A DNA stretch of 31,758 nucleotides from DATBDM01 sp034664425 (GTDB taxonomy: Bacteria; Actinomycetota; Thermoleophilia; Solirubrobacterales; Solirubrobacteraceae): NCBI GenBank assembly GCA_034664425.1, contig JAXDHR010000124.1:1-31758 (forward strand), in the 5' to 3' direction. The notes under the pieces are model-generated. The model was not told where the DNA came from and did no database searches. It worked only from the letters and a program-made list of their open reading frames with translations. Shown here one piece after another: positions 1 to 6,925 of the stretch. The translations under genes and the position numbers were made by a program. The stretch's first letter is position 1. The number at the start of each line of letters is the position of its first letter.

Positions 1-17
1 CCCCCCCCCCCCCCCCC
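1..17. repeat. 17-base poly-C run at the window edge
   Basis: The first 17 bases are all C, so the truncated minus-strand gene reads into 17 G (a run of glycine codons). The run sits exactly at the sequence end, which is where poly-G artefacts of two-colour Illumina chemistry accumulate at contig ends. It may not be genomic. Confidence 0.85.
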
Positions 18-856
18 ACGCCCGCGTCGCCGAGCAGCCCGAGCCAGCGGTCGTAGGCGCTCAAGCAGCGCACGCCGGCGTCGGGCAGGCCCGTGGCGAG
101 GAAGGCGTCGGCGAGCCGGTCGGTCGCCGGGCGCGAGAGCTGCTCGATCAGGAACGGACGCACGGCCTCGCGCGGCAGGCTGTGGCAGCGCAGGATCGGT
201 ATCAGGCCGCCGGCGAAGAGCACCTTGCGAGACGTCCGCAGCTTCGCGTTGCGCAGCGCCCACTTCTCGTCGGAGTCGCGCTGCTTGCCCGCGAAGTCCA
301 CCGTGATCGTCCGCCAGTAGCGGATCACGTCATTGAGGAAGAAGCGCGGAGGCCGCCGCGCGACGCGCTCCTCGGCCAGGTAGCGGTCGAGCACCCGCGT
401 CCAGCACGAGGCGTAGGCGTCCTCGCCGAGGATCGGCACCGACTCGAGCATCAGCAGCATCCGCTGGGTCAGGTTGCGGTTGTCGTCCTCGGCGAGGCCG
501 ATGTGGTCGACAAGGTCGTCCCCGAAGCCGGTGACGCCGAAGATGCGCCCTTCGCCGGGCTCCCGCGCGCCGCCTCCGAGCCGCTCACGAAGCGCGTCCA
601 GCCCTGGCGCGGGAGCAGCGCGCGGCGCACCGTCGACGAGCAGCAGCCAGTCGTCGTCGGAGTGCTCGGTCAGCTCGCGCCGGCCCCAGGAGCCGAACAG
701 GACGACGGCGGCATCGGAGTCGCGCTCGAGGCCGGCGAGGCGGTGGCGCAGATCCGCGAGGGCGGCATCGGTCCGCTCGCGCGCCGCAAGCAGGTGCGGA
801 AAGCCGTCGGCGCCGTGCGCGGCGAGCAGCTCGATCGGGGTCGCCGCGGCGGCCAT
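1..856 (-). CDS. Nucleotidyltransferase-domain protein, 3' truncated
   Basis: The gene is open to the window edge and has no stop codon; about 285 codons are visible. The N-terminal domain has the polymerase-beta-type nucleotidyltransferase signature: FGSWGRR at about residues 54-60, then SDDDW at 66-70, giving the G-S...D-x-D pattern with D67 and D69 as likely metal ligands. The rest is alpha-helical with conserved-looking stretches such as FFLNDVIRYWRT. The nucleotide and acceptor substrates cannot be told from sequence. The ATG at 856 is preceded by a TAGGGT -10 hexamer nine bases upstream, suggesting a leaderless transcript, although the gene also lies only 20 bases behind the TIM-barrel gene and may be co-transcribed. 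The last few codons fall in the poly-G run and are unreliable. Confidence 0.75.
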   Translation of the reverse strand, partial: MAAAATPIELLAAHGADGFPHLLAARERTDAALADLRHRLAGLERDSDAAVVLFGSWGRRELTEHSDDDWLLLVDGAPRAAPAPGLDALRERLGGGAREPGEGRIFGVTGFGDDLVDHIGLAEDDNRNLTQRMLLMLESVPILGEDAYASCWTRVLDRYLAEERVARRPPRFFLNDVIRYWRTITVDFAGKQRDSDEKWALRNAKLRTSRKVLFAGGLIPILRCHSLPREAVRPFLIEQLSRPATDRLADAFLATGLPDAGVRCLSAYDRWLGLLGDAGVGGGGG

Positions 857-865
857 CGCCGCGAG

Positions 866-871
866 ACCCTA
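866..871 (-). promoter_or_regulatory. -10 hexamer (TAGGGT) for the nucleotidyltransferase
   Basis: TAGGGT lies nine bases before the ATG at 856, the spacing expected if transcription starts at or next to the start codon. No -35 match is evident. Confidence 0.5.
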
Positions 872-876
872 GATGG

Positions 877-1566
877 TCAGCGGGCCAGGGGTGCCTCGAG
901 GATCCATGGCACGTCGCGGCAGCGGCGCAACAGCGGCGTGAAGGCGACTTCGTCCGCCGGTCGCAGCGGTACGTGGTGGCCGGCGGCGTCGAGCGAGGAG
1001 ACGTGCACGTGGCGCAGGCGCGGCGCGAAGCGGTCGAGCAGCAGATGGCCCTCGCGCAGCGACGGGTCGACGTCGAGCGCATGCGCGACGTCCAGGCACA
1101 GGCCGGCTTCCGGCAGCAGGGCGAGCAGGGGCGCGAGCTCGCCCGCGGTGCGGCCGGCGGGCTTGCGCGCGTCCATGTTCTCGAGCACGAGCCGGCGGCC
1201 GAGGCGCCGGTAGCGCGCCGGGTCCTCGATCACGTCGGGATGGACGACGATCGCGTCGACCTCGCACGGCAGCCCCGCGAGCAGTGCCACGAGCTCCGAC
1301 TCGGGCATGACGCGGCCCTTGGACGGCGCATGGACGCTGACGTAGTGGAAGGGGAGGCAGTCCTCGGCCGCCAGGTGCTCCACGAGGGCGGGCAGCTCGA
1401 CCTCCGACAGCGCGGCGAGCTCGGCCGCGAACGGCGAGACCTCGCACGCTTGCTCCACCAGCCGCTGCCAGTCGCCCCGATCGGCGTGCAGGTAGCCGGT
1501 CGAGGCGCCCACGGGATGGTGCGCGAGCAGCGTGCGGTGCTCGGTGAGCGTGGCTGTCGGCATCAT
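877..1566 (-). CDS. TIM-barrel protein, AP-endonuclease-2 / sugar-phosphate isomerase-like
   Basis: A protein of 229 aa. Metal-ligand-like motifs typical of the Pfam AP_endonuc_2 (xylose isomerase-like) fold occur in order at the ends of predicted beta strands: SVHAPS (H79), VVHPD (H109), LENMD (E129), CLDVAHA (D159, H162), HVHVS (H187) and ILEAP (E224). The fold is therefore well supported; the reaction (isomerase, epimerase or endonuclease-like) is not. Two ATG codons (1566 and 1563) are possible starts. A TAGGGT -10 hexamer lies ten bases upstream, with a strong hairpin just beyond it. The nucleotidyltransferase follows after 20 bases, so the two probably work together. Confidence 0.75.
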   Translation of the reverse strand: MMPTATLTEHRTLLAHHPVGASTGYLHADRGDWQRLVEQACEVSPFAAELAALSEVELPALVEHLAAEDCLPFHYVSVHAPSKGRVMPESELVALLAGLPCEVDAIVVHPDVIEDPARYRRLGRRLVLENMDARKPAGRTAGELAPLLALLPEAGLCLDVAHALDVDPSLREGHLLLDRFAPRLRHVHVSSLDAAGHHVPLRPADEVAFTPLLRRCRDVPWILEAPLAR

Positions 1567-1576
1567 CGAAGCGAGA

Positions 1577-1582
1577 ACCCTA
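1577..1582 (-). promoter_or_regulatory. -10 hexamer (TAGGGT) for the TIM-barrel gene
   Basis: TAGGGT stands ten bases before the ATG at 1566, a leaderless-type arrangement. It directly abuts the hairpin at 1583-1606, which would cover the spacer and -35 region. Confidence 0.5.
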
Positions 1583-1606
1583 GGCGACGCCGCGGACGGC
1601 GTCGCC
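1583..1606. terminator. Perfect 10-bp stem, 4-base loop between the S53 and TIM-barrel genes
   Basis: Arms GGCGACGCCG (1583-1592) and CGGCGTCGCC (1597-1606) flank the loop CGGA. It lies 50 bases past the protease stop codon on the minus strand and lacks a U-tract, so it is an imperfect intrinsic terminator at best. Because it overlaps the upstream part of the next promoter it could instead be an operator. Confidence 0.4.
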
Positions 1607-1655
1607 CAGCGATCCCGCACGCTGCAGTGATCTCGGCCCCGGGCGACGCCGCCGG

Positions 1656-3215
1656 CTAGCCCCCCGCGACGAACGCGCTGATGTCGGGCGTGCCGCGACC
1701 CGTGGTGTAGTCCCATCCCGGCGTCGCCGGCACGCCGTTGACGCCGACCACGATGTCGTGGAACGCGCTCGCGGGCTCCGTCGCGTAGATCACCGGGCCG
1801 GCGAAGCCGAGGCCCCCGCCCTTGGCGCCCTGGGTCCGGGCCCAGATGCCCTGCCAGGCCGGAGCGCTCGCGCTCGTACCGCCGATGATCTCCTGCTGGC
1901 CGTTGACGATCACCTCGTAGCCCGAGGTCGGGTCGGCGTCGAGGGCGACGTCCGGAACGCCGCGCTGGACGCCGAGGAACGAGCCCCCGGCGTTCTGCTG
2001 CCACGACGGAGTGGGCTCGACGTCGCTCGACCCGCCGCCGCCGGCGTACCACGCGATCTCGCTCGGGCCGGGGCCGAGCACCGTCGTGCCGCCGACGCCG
2101 ATCGCGTTCGGGCTCGCCGCCGGGTACTCGACGCTCGGGACGCCGGCCGGGACGCCGTTGACGCCGACGACCGCGGTGCAGAAGGTGCCGCTGTCGCCGC
2201 TCGAGAGGAACAGGGTCTGCCCCTGCGCGGCGGCCTGCTCGAGCACGACATCGAGTGCGTCGGTGAAGCCGGTCGCAAACGCGAGCACCTCGCACTCGCC
2301 GGCCGAGAAGCTGCCCTGGCGGCTCCCATCGTCGGTGACCCAGCGGTTGATCGTGGCCAGGATGTCGTCGTTGGACAGCGAGGCGCCGTCGTAGACATCG
2401 AGCTGAGAGACGTCGGGGGCCATGCCGGTCGAGTACTGGGTGTCGAGATCCCATTCGTCCGACCCGGAGGTGTCGCTCGACGGCGCGCCGACCTGGATCT
2501 GGTTCCACGTGACGTGCGGCAGGCCGAACTCGTCCTCGAAGGTCACGAGGTCCTTGCGCGGCTGCGTGAGGTCGCCTTCGGCGATGACCGCGACGTGCTG
2601 ACCGGCGCCGGTGGCCGACGCCGGAGCGTTGTAGAGCGCCGCGAGCTCCTTCGGACCGTACGTCGACGGCGTGCCGACCTGGCTGGGCAGTGGCAGCTGG
2701 CCGGGTTCGGCGCGACCGAGGCTCGACAGGCCGAGCACCGCGTTCGTGCGTGTGCCGATCCGCCGCGGCAGCGATGCCCGCCGGCCGGGCGCGAAGAAGC
2801 GCGTGGAGCCGGCGCGGTACGTCCGCAGGCGCGTGCCGAACGCCCGCGAGACGCGGCTCGCGGAGCCCGTCACGCGGACCAGCAGCCGGTTCGACGACAC
2901 GGACGCGACGCGCAGCGCGTGGGAGCGCGCCCAGGCGCGAACGAGCGCTACCGTCGCGTTCGCGGGCGCGAAGCGGCGGTTGAAAGCGGCGGGCTTCAGG
3001 CCGGCGCCGCGAGCGGCGGCCGCCTTCAGACCGGCGGCGTGACGCGGCTTGAGGCTGAGCGTGACGGGGAGGTTCGCGCGCTGCAGCGTGCCGGTCCGCG
3101 TCGCGCCCTGCAGGCGCAGCGCACTCAGGCCCGACGGCGCTGCGAGCGCCCCCGGAGCGATGATCAGGCCGGCGGCGACCGCCGCCAAAGCTGTTCCGAG
3201 TGCTCTCGTCCGCAC
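1656..3215 (-). CDS. Secreted S53 (sedolisin/kumamolisin) serine-carboxyl protease
   Basis: A protein of 519 aa from a GTG start at 3215, chosen because GGAGG lies seven bases upstream and a signal peptide follows immediately (TRALGTALAAVAAGLIIAP, cut near ALA-AP at 24-27). Residues of about 40-165 form a pro-kumamolisin activation domain rich in Arg and Ala, which would be removed on activation. The catalytic domain shows the sedolisin set: E254-x3-D258 in DEWDLD, the oxyanion-site Asp in SSGDSG (D341), and the nucleophile in GGTSAS (S448). The C-terminal HDIVVG (486-491) and DYTTGRGTPD (502-511) fit the family's calcium site. The peptide GVNGVPA occurs twice (351-357, 491-497) with near-identical codons. 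Members are typically acid-active secreted endopeptidases. A GTG 14 codons further upstream (3257) is less likely because it would bury the signal peptide. Confidence 0.92.
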   Translation of the reverse strand: MRTRALGTALAAVAAGLIIAPGALAAPSGLSALRLQGATRTGTLQRANLPVTLSLKPRHAAGLKAAAARGAGLKPAAFNRRFAPANATVALVRAWARSHALRVASVSSNRLLVRVTGSASRVSRAFGTRLRTYRAGSTRFFAPGRRASLPRRIGTRTNAVLGLSSLGRAEPGQLPLPSQVGTPSTYGPKELAALYNAPASATGAGQHVAVIAEGDLTQPRKDLVTFEDEFGLPHVTWNQIQVGAPSSDTSGSDEWDLDTQYSTGMAPDVSQLDVYDGASLSNDDILATINRWVTDDGSRQGSFSAGECEVLAFATGFTDALDVVLEQAAAQGQTLFLSSGDSGTFCTAVVGVNGVPAGVPSVEYPAASPNAIGVGGTTVLGPGPSEIAWYAGGGGSSDVEPTPSWQQNAGGSFLGVQRGVPDVALDADPTSGYEVIVNGQQEIIGGTSASAPAWQGIWARTQGAKGGGLGFAGPVIYATEPASAFHDIVVGVNGVPATPGWDYTTGRGTPDISAFVAGG

Positions 3216-3340
3216 GTCTGGTCCTCCCCGTCGGGCGCGTCCCCGACGCGCGATCACCAGGGGTGCGAGTTACCCGAGGCGAACGGCCCGAAACTCCAGC
3301 GGCCGGTGCATCGTGGAGACGAACCGCAGTGCGACGAAGC

Positions 3341-3595
3341 TCAGGCGCCTGCGGGGGCGCTGTCGTCGCCCTTGCCGCCGAGCAGCTTCACGGCGGCGAT
3401 CGCGGCGGCGGCGGCGCCCAGCACGATCGGGATGCGCTTGACGACCGGCGTGCGCTTGGCGACCTGGTAGACGGCGGTTCCCTTGGCGGCCTTCTTGGCG
3501 CCCTTGGCGGTCTTCGAGACGGCCTTGAGCTTCAGGTACGAGGACAGCAGGTCGGCGGCCTGCTTCGGCTTGCTCTTGCGTCGTCGGAGGTTCAT
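3341..3595 (-). CDS. Small basic membrane protein, hypothetical
   Basis: An 84-aa protein from the ATG at 3595. It has a Lys/Arg-rich N-terminal half (MNLRRRKSKPK, then KTAKGAKKAAKG) and one hydrophobic segment at about 57-70 (IVLGAAAAAIAAVKLL), ending in a short acidic tail. The architecture suggests a cytoplasmic basic domain tied to the membrane. I do not recognise a family. An upstream ATG at 3640 would add 15 residues of lower-quality sequence; neither start has a clear ribosome site. It lies 125 bases upstream of the S53 gene on the same strand and is divergent from the cell-wall hydrolase, whose GTG is 63 bases away. Confidence 0.55.
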   Translation of the reverse strand: MNLRRRKSKPKQAADLLSSYLKLKAVSKTAKGAKKAAKGTAVYQVAKRTPVVKRIPIVLGAAAAAIAAVKLLGGKGDDSAPAGA

Positions 3596-3658
3596 GTGGA
3601 TGGCGTACCCACGCTCGCCGCGTCGCACGCGCGCTTGCATCTGCCAGCCTGCGGTGCC

Positions 3659-5137
3659 GTGTCGCGCACCTCACGCCCGCTTCCGCGCTCCGTGCTGCCC
3701 GTGGCTGCGATCGTCCTGGCGGTGGCGGGCCTGGGGGCCATGCTCGCGCGCGGCGCCCCCTCCCGGCAGTCCGCGGCGCACCCCGCGCATGGCGCCGCCG
3801 TACTGCCCTCGGGGCGCGTCCGGGACCCGTTCGCCTGGAGCCCGCGTGCGGAAGCCGGGCTCGTCGCGCGCGCCGCGCGCGGGACCAGCCACGGGATCTT
3901 CGCGCTGTCGCCCGGGGGCGTCGATGCGAGCGCAGCGCGTACGGCCCGCTTCCGCGGGCTGGTGAACACGGCGGCGCGCGCCGCCCGGGTCCCGCCCGCG
4001 ACGCTCGAGGGCCTGGTCCTGCTGGAGAGCGCGGGCCGCACGGACGCCGTCACGCCGGCTGGCCTCGACGGCGCGGTCGGGCTCACCCAGATCCTCGCCC
4101 AGACCGGCAGCGGGCTGCTCGGCATGCACGTCGATGTCGCCGCCGCGCGGCGCATCTCGGGCCGCATCCAGCGTGCGACGGACGCCGGCGACAGCGCGCG
4201 CGTGCAGGCGCTGGTCCGCCGCCGGGCCGCGCTCGACCAGCGCTTCGATCCGCGCGCCTCGCTGCAGGCCACCGGCCGCTACCTGGCGGCGGCGCGGCGG
4301 CGCTTCGGGCGCACCGACCTCGCGATCGCCAGCTACCACATGGGCCAGGGCAACCTGGAGAGCGTCCTGCGCGCCTACAGCGGCCGCTCGGACGGCACGA
4401 TCGCCGCCGTCGTGCGCGAGGACGGCCTCTCCTACGCGAAGCTCTACTTCGACTCGACCCCGACCCGGCACGCTGCGGCCTGGCGGCAGCTGTCGGCCTT
4501 CGGTGACGACTCCTCCAACTACCTCTGGAAGGTCTACGCGGCACAGGCGATCATGCGCCAATGGCGCAGCGACCGTGCGGGGCTTGCGCGGCTCGCCGCC
4601 CGCCACGCGGCCGCGGACACGGCCGAGCAGGTGCTGCATCCCGTCCCGGGCACGCCGCGCTTCGCCAATCCGGCGGCGCTCACGGCAGCGCTGCGCGACG
4701 GGCGGCTCGTCGTGCTGCCCGACCGGCCCGCGCGCACGGGGCTGCGGCCCGCTCCGTCGCTCGCGGCGGCCGACCGCGGGCTGCGACCGCAGGCAGCAGC
4801 CGTCGCGCTCTACCTCGGCGAGCAGGTGCGCGCCCAGGTGCCGGGCACCACGCTCGAGGTCACCGCGGCCGCGCGCGACATCGCCGCGGGCGCCACGGGG
4901 CGCGAGGGGGTGAGCGCCACGGAGCTGCATCAGACCGGCTGGGCCTTCGACATCGCCCGCCGCTACGCCTCGCCGGCGCAGGCACAGGCACTGCAGTTCG
5001 CGCTCGACCGGCTGTCCGTGCTCGACGCGATCGCCTGGCAGCGCGAGGGGCGAGAGATCCACGTCACCGCCGGCCCGGAGGCCGAGCTGCTCGGCCTGCT
5101 GCGCGGCGTGGCGGTCTCCGGCCCGTCAGGCGGCTGA
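3659..5137 (+). CDS. Lytic transglycosylase (SLT) fused to an M15/VanY-like peptidase domain
   Basis: A 492-aa protein. An N-terminal membrane or signal segment (about 12-30) is followed by a goose-type lysozyme-like SLT domain (about 95-260): catalytic E123 in LLESAGR, then GAVGLTQI, and ASYHMGQGNL near the end. This cleaves the MurNAc-GlcNAc glycan backbone. The C-terminal domain (about 375-480) resembles M15 D,D-peptidases: SATELHQTGWAFD gives the SxHxxGxAxD zinc motif (H424, D431), and REIHV gives the third ligand (H468). The usual ExxH catalytic Glu is not in register (the residue three before H468 is Arg; Glu is two before), so peptidase activity is uncertain. The GTG at 3659 was chosen because it places the hydrophobic segment near the N-terminus; no strong ribosome site is seen. 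It converges on, and overlaps by 12 bases, the SDR gene. Confidence 0.85.
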   Translation: MSRTSRPLPRSVLPVAAIVLAVAGLGAMLARGAPSRQSAAHPAHGAAVLPSGRVRDPFAWSPRAEAGLVARAARGTSHGIFALSPGGVDASAARTARFRGLVNTAARAARVPPATLEGLVLLESAGRTDAVTPAGLDGAVGLTQILAQTGSGLLGMHVDVAAARRISGRIQRATDAGDSARVQALVRRRAALDQRFDPRASLQATGRYLAAARRRFGRTDLAIASYHMGQGNLESVLRAYSGRSDGTIAAVVREDGLSYAKLYFDSTPTRHAAAWRQLSAFGDDSSNYLWKVYAAQAIMRQWRSDRAGLARLAARHAAADTAEQVLHPVPGTPRFANPAALTAALRDGRLVVLPDRPARTGLRPAPSLAAADRGLRPQAAAVALYLGEQVRAQVPGTTLEVTAAARDIAAGATGREGVSATELHQTGWAFDIARRYASPAQAQALQFALDRLSVLDAIAWQREGREIHVTAGPEAELLGLLRGVAVSGPSGG

Positions 5138-6004
5138 GCGCTCCTCGGTCGGCTCCTCGGCGGCCGGGGCCGAGCGGGCGGCCCGCGCCTCATAGGCGGC
5201 CCGGACGCTGCGGTCCGCCTTGCCGGCCGCGTCGTCGGCGCCGAGCGCGCGGGCGATGCTCTCGCGCAGTCGCCGCGGCAGCGCGCCCGTGATCGCGATC
5301 AGCGGGCCGGTCGAGCGCGGGACGAAGACGTCGAAGCGTGGGATCTCGAGCGCGGAGACAATCTCCGCGGCGACGTCCTCGGGCGTGAGCGTCTTGACAC
5401 CGCGCGCATCCTTGAGCCCGGCCGAGAGCTCGGTGCGCACGATCCCCGGCATCACGACGGAGATCTCCACGCCGGTGCCGCGCAGCTCCCCGCGCACCGC
5501 CTCGGAGAGGCCGACGACGCCGTGCTTCGTCGCGCAGTAGGTCGCGAGGTTCGGGAAGCCGGAGCGCCCGGCGAGCGAGGCGACGTTGACGATGTGCCCG
5601 CTTGCGCGCGGGACCATCCGCCGCATCGCCTCCTGTGTGCCGCGGATGACCGCGTGCAGGTTGAGCTCGAGCTGGCGCGTGACGCTCGCGTCGTCCTCGT
5701 CGGCCAGCGGCGTGACCGGCATGATGCCGGCGTTGTTGATCAGCACGTCGAGCGGGCCGAGCCGGCGCTCGACCTCGTCGAGGAAGGCGGTGAAGGCGCT
5801 GGCGTCGGTGACGTCGACTGCGGATCCCAGGTGATCGGGGCCGAGCGCGGCAGCGGCCTGCTCGGCCGCGGCGCCGTCGAGGTCCGCGACCGCGATCCGC
5901 GCGCCCCTGGCGGCCAGGGCGGCGGCGGTGGCACGTCCGATCCCCCGGCCCGCACCGGTGATCGCGACGACCCTACCCGCGAGCGGGCGCGGCTGCTTGG
6001 CCAT
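5126..6004 (-). CDS. Short-chain dehydrogenase/reductase (SDR)
   Basis: A 292-aa classical SDR oxidoreductase. The Rossmann cofactor loop TGAGRGIG is at 16-23, an acidic residue (D41) follows the second strand and points to NAD(H), NNAG is at 90-93, and the catalytic set is S143, Y156 and K160 (YCATK). A roughly 45-residue C-terminal extension rich in Ala, Arg and Glu follows the core. The substrate is unknown. The ATG at 6004 has a strong GGAGGAGGAG ribosome site. A TAGCCT -10 lies about 40 bases upstream and its first three bases are the stop codon of the GNAT gene, so this gene probably has its own leadered transcript. Its 3' end overlaps the transglycosylase gene on the other strand. Confidence 0.9.
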   Translation of the reverse strand: MAKQPRPLAGRVVAITGAGRGIGRATAAALAARGARIAVADLDGAAAEQAAAALGPDHLGSAVDVTDASAFTAFLDEVERRLGPLDVLINNAGIMPVTPLADEDDASVTRQLELNLHAVIRGTQEAMRRMVPRASGHIVNVASLAGRSGFPNLATYCATKHGVVGLSEAVRGELRGTGVEISVVMPGIVRTELSAGLKDARGVKTLTPEDVAAEIVSALEIPRFDVFVPRSTGPLIAITGALPRRLRESIARALGADDAAGKADRSVRAAYEARAARSAPAAEEPTEERSAA

Positions 6005-6045
6005 GGACGGTGCTCCTCCTCCGAGACGACGTCGTGTCAGCGAGC

Positions 6046-6051
6046 AGGCTA
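6046..6051 (-). promoter_or_regulatory. -10 hexamer (TAGCCT) for the SDR gene
   Basis: TAGCCT begins with the TAG stop codon of the upstream GNAT gene (6049-6051). It predicts an approximately 35-base leader carrying the GGAGGAGGAG ribosome site and a 10-bp palindrome, ACGACGTCGT, at 6026-6035. Confidence 0.45.
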
Positions 6052-6900
6052 CAGGTAGGGCCCGGACGGCAGATAGGGGTGCAGCGGGCCGAGCCGGCCG
6101 CCCGTCAGCATGGCGCCGTGGGAGTAGAAGCCGAGTCCCGCGTGCACGCAGGCGCGGATCGCCCACTGCTGGGCGCCCGTGATCCACTGGACCGTGACGT
6201 GCTCGTCGCCCGCCGCCGCGAGATGGCCGTCGATGAGCGCCCGCGCGGCGCTCTCGTCGGCGGCGGCGAGCAGTCGGAGGTCGTTCGCGCGCGCGGCCGC
6301 GTAGCCGCGCCCGGGCAGCACGGTGATCGTCATCCCGGCCTCGAGCAGCGCGCCCAGGTCGGCGCCGTGCGCCGCGCCGCGGATCCGGCGCGCGAGCGGA
6401 TCGGCCCAGGCCGCGTCGGCCGGCTCCCACGGACGCAGTCCGTCCGGCATGGTCACGCCGCGCGGCACGCCGGCGCCGTCGAGCGCCGGGTGCAGGTCCA
6501 GGCCGAGCCGCACGTAGGCGCGCAGCGCGCGCGCATCGCGAGAGGCGAGGATCAGGAAGCCGGTCGCGTCGCCGTGCTCCCAGGCGCGGGCGAGCAGCTC
6601 GCGGCCGATGCCGGTCGACTGCGCGCCGGGTGCGACGACGAACAGCGACAGTCCCCAGACCCGCTCGCGCACCAGCGCGAGCGCAGCGCCGACGATCTCG
6701 CCGTCGCGCTCGGCCACCCAGGCGCCGCCGGGGTCCGTGGCGAGCAGGTGCCGCAGCCGGACGGCGGCCACCGCCGCCGTGGCACCCGCGTAGGGCATCT
6801 CGCCGAGCCGGGCGTTGAGGTCACCGAACGCGGCGACGGCGACGTCGTCGACGGCGAGCACGTCAGTGTCCTCCATCGGGCGGATCCGGGGCGCGGCCAT
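6049..6900 (-). CDS. GNAT-family N-acetyltransferase
   Basis: A 283-aa protein. The N-terminal half is a GNAT domain with the strand WVAERDGEIVGAALAL (61-76), the acetyl-CoA pyrophosphate loop QSTGIG (94-99) after LFVVAP, and the closing LRAYVRLGLDLHP helix-strand (126-138). The C-terminal half (about 150-283) looks like a second, degenerate GNAT-like unit without a clear CoA loop, so this is probably a tandem-GNAT protein. The acceptor substrate is unknown. The ATG at 6900 is preceded by TACGCT eight bases away, a leaderless-type promoter interlocked with that of the divergent hydrolase gene 25 bases away. Confidence 0.82.
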   Translation of the reverse strand: MAAPRIRPMEDTDVLAVDDVAVAAFGDLNARLGEMPYAGATAAVAAVRLRHLLATDPGGAWVAERDGEIVGAALALVRERVWGLSLFVVAPGAQSTGIGRELLARAWEHGDATGFLILASRDARALRAYVRLGLDLHPALDGAGVPRGVTMPDGLRPWEPADAAWADPLARRIRGAAHGADLGALLEAGMTITVLPGRGYAAARANDLRLLAAADESAARALIDGHLAAAGDEHVTVQWITGAQQWAIRACVHAGLGFYSHGAMLTGGRLGPLHPYLPSGPYL

Positions 6901-6908
6901 CGCCGGCC

Positions 6909-6914
6909 AGCGTA
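6909..6914 (-). promoter_or_regulatory. -10 hexamer (TACGCT) for the GNAT gene
   Basis: It lies eight bases before the ATG at 6900 and shares its last TA base pair step with the plus-strand -10 at 6913-6918. Confidence 0.5.
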
Positions 6915-6918
6915 GAGT
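6913..6918 (+). promoter_or_regulatory. -10 hexamer (TAGAGT) for the alpha/beta hydrolase gene
   Basis: It lies seven bases before the ATG at 6926. Together with the opposite -10 it fills most of the 25-base divergent gap, leaving no room for conventional untranslated leaders. Confidence 0.5.
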
Positions 6919-6925
6919 CCGCCCG

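Noticed and set aside
1..1566. CBASS-like or MNT/HEPN-type defence system based on the nucleotidyltransferase
   Set aside because: The neighbour is a TIM barrel and no effector, HEPN, Cap2/Cap3 or toxin gene is next to it; the other side is missing.
1732..2170. Repeated GVNGVPA-coding segment in the S53 gene as a recombination repeat
   Set aside because: The shared DNA is only about 17 bases and encodes similar structural loops, so chance or convergent codon use is enough to explain it.
3215..3257. GTG at 3257 as the S53 protease start
   Set aside because: It would place 14 charged residues before the signal peptide, and the GTG at 3215 has a well-spaced GGAGG.
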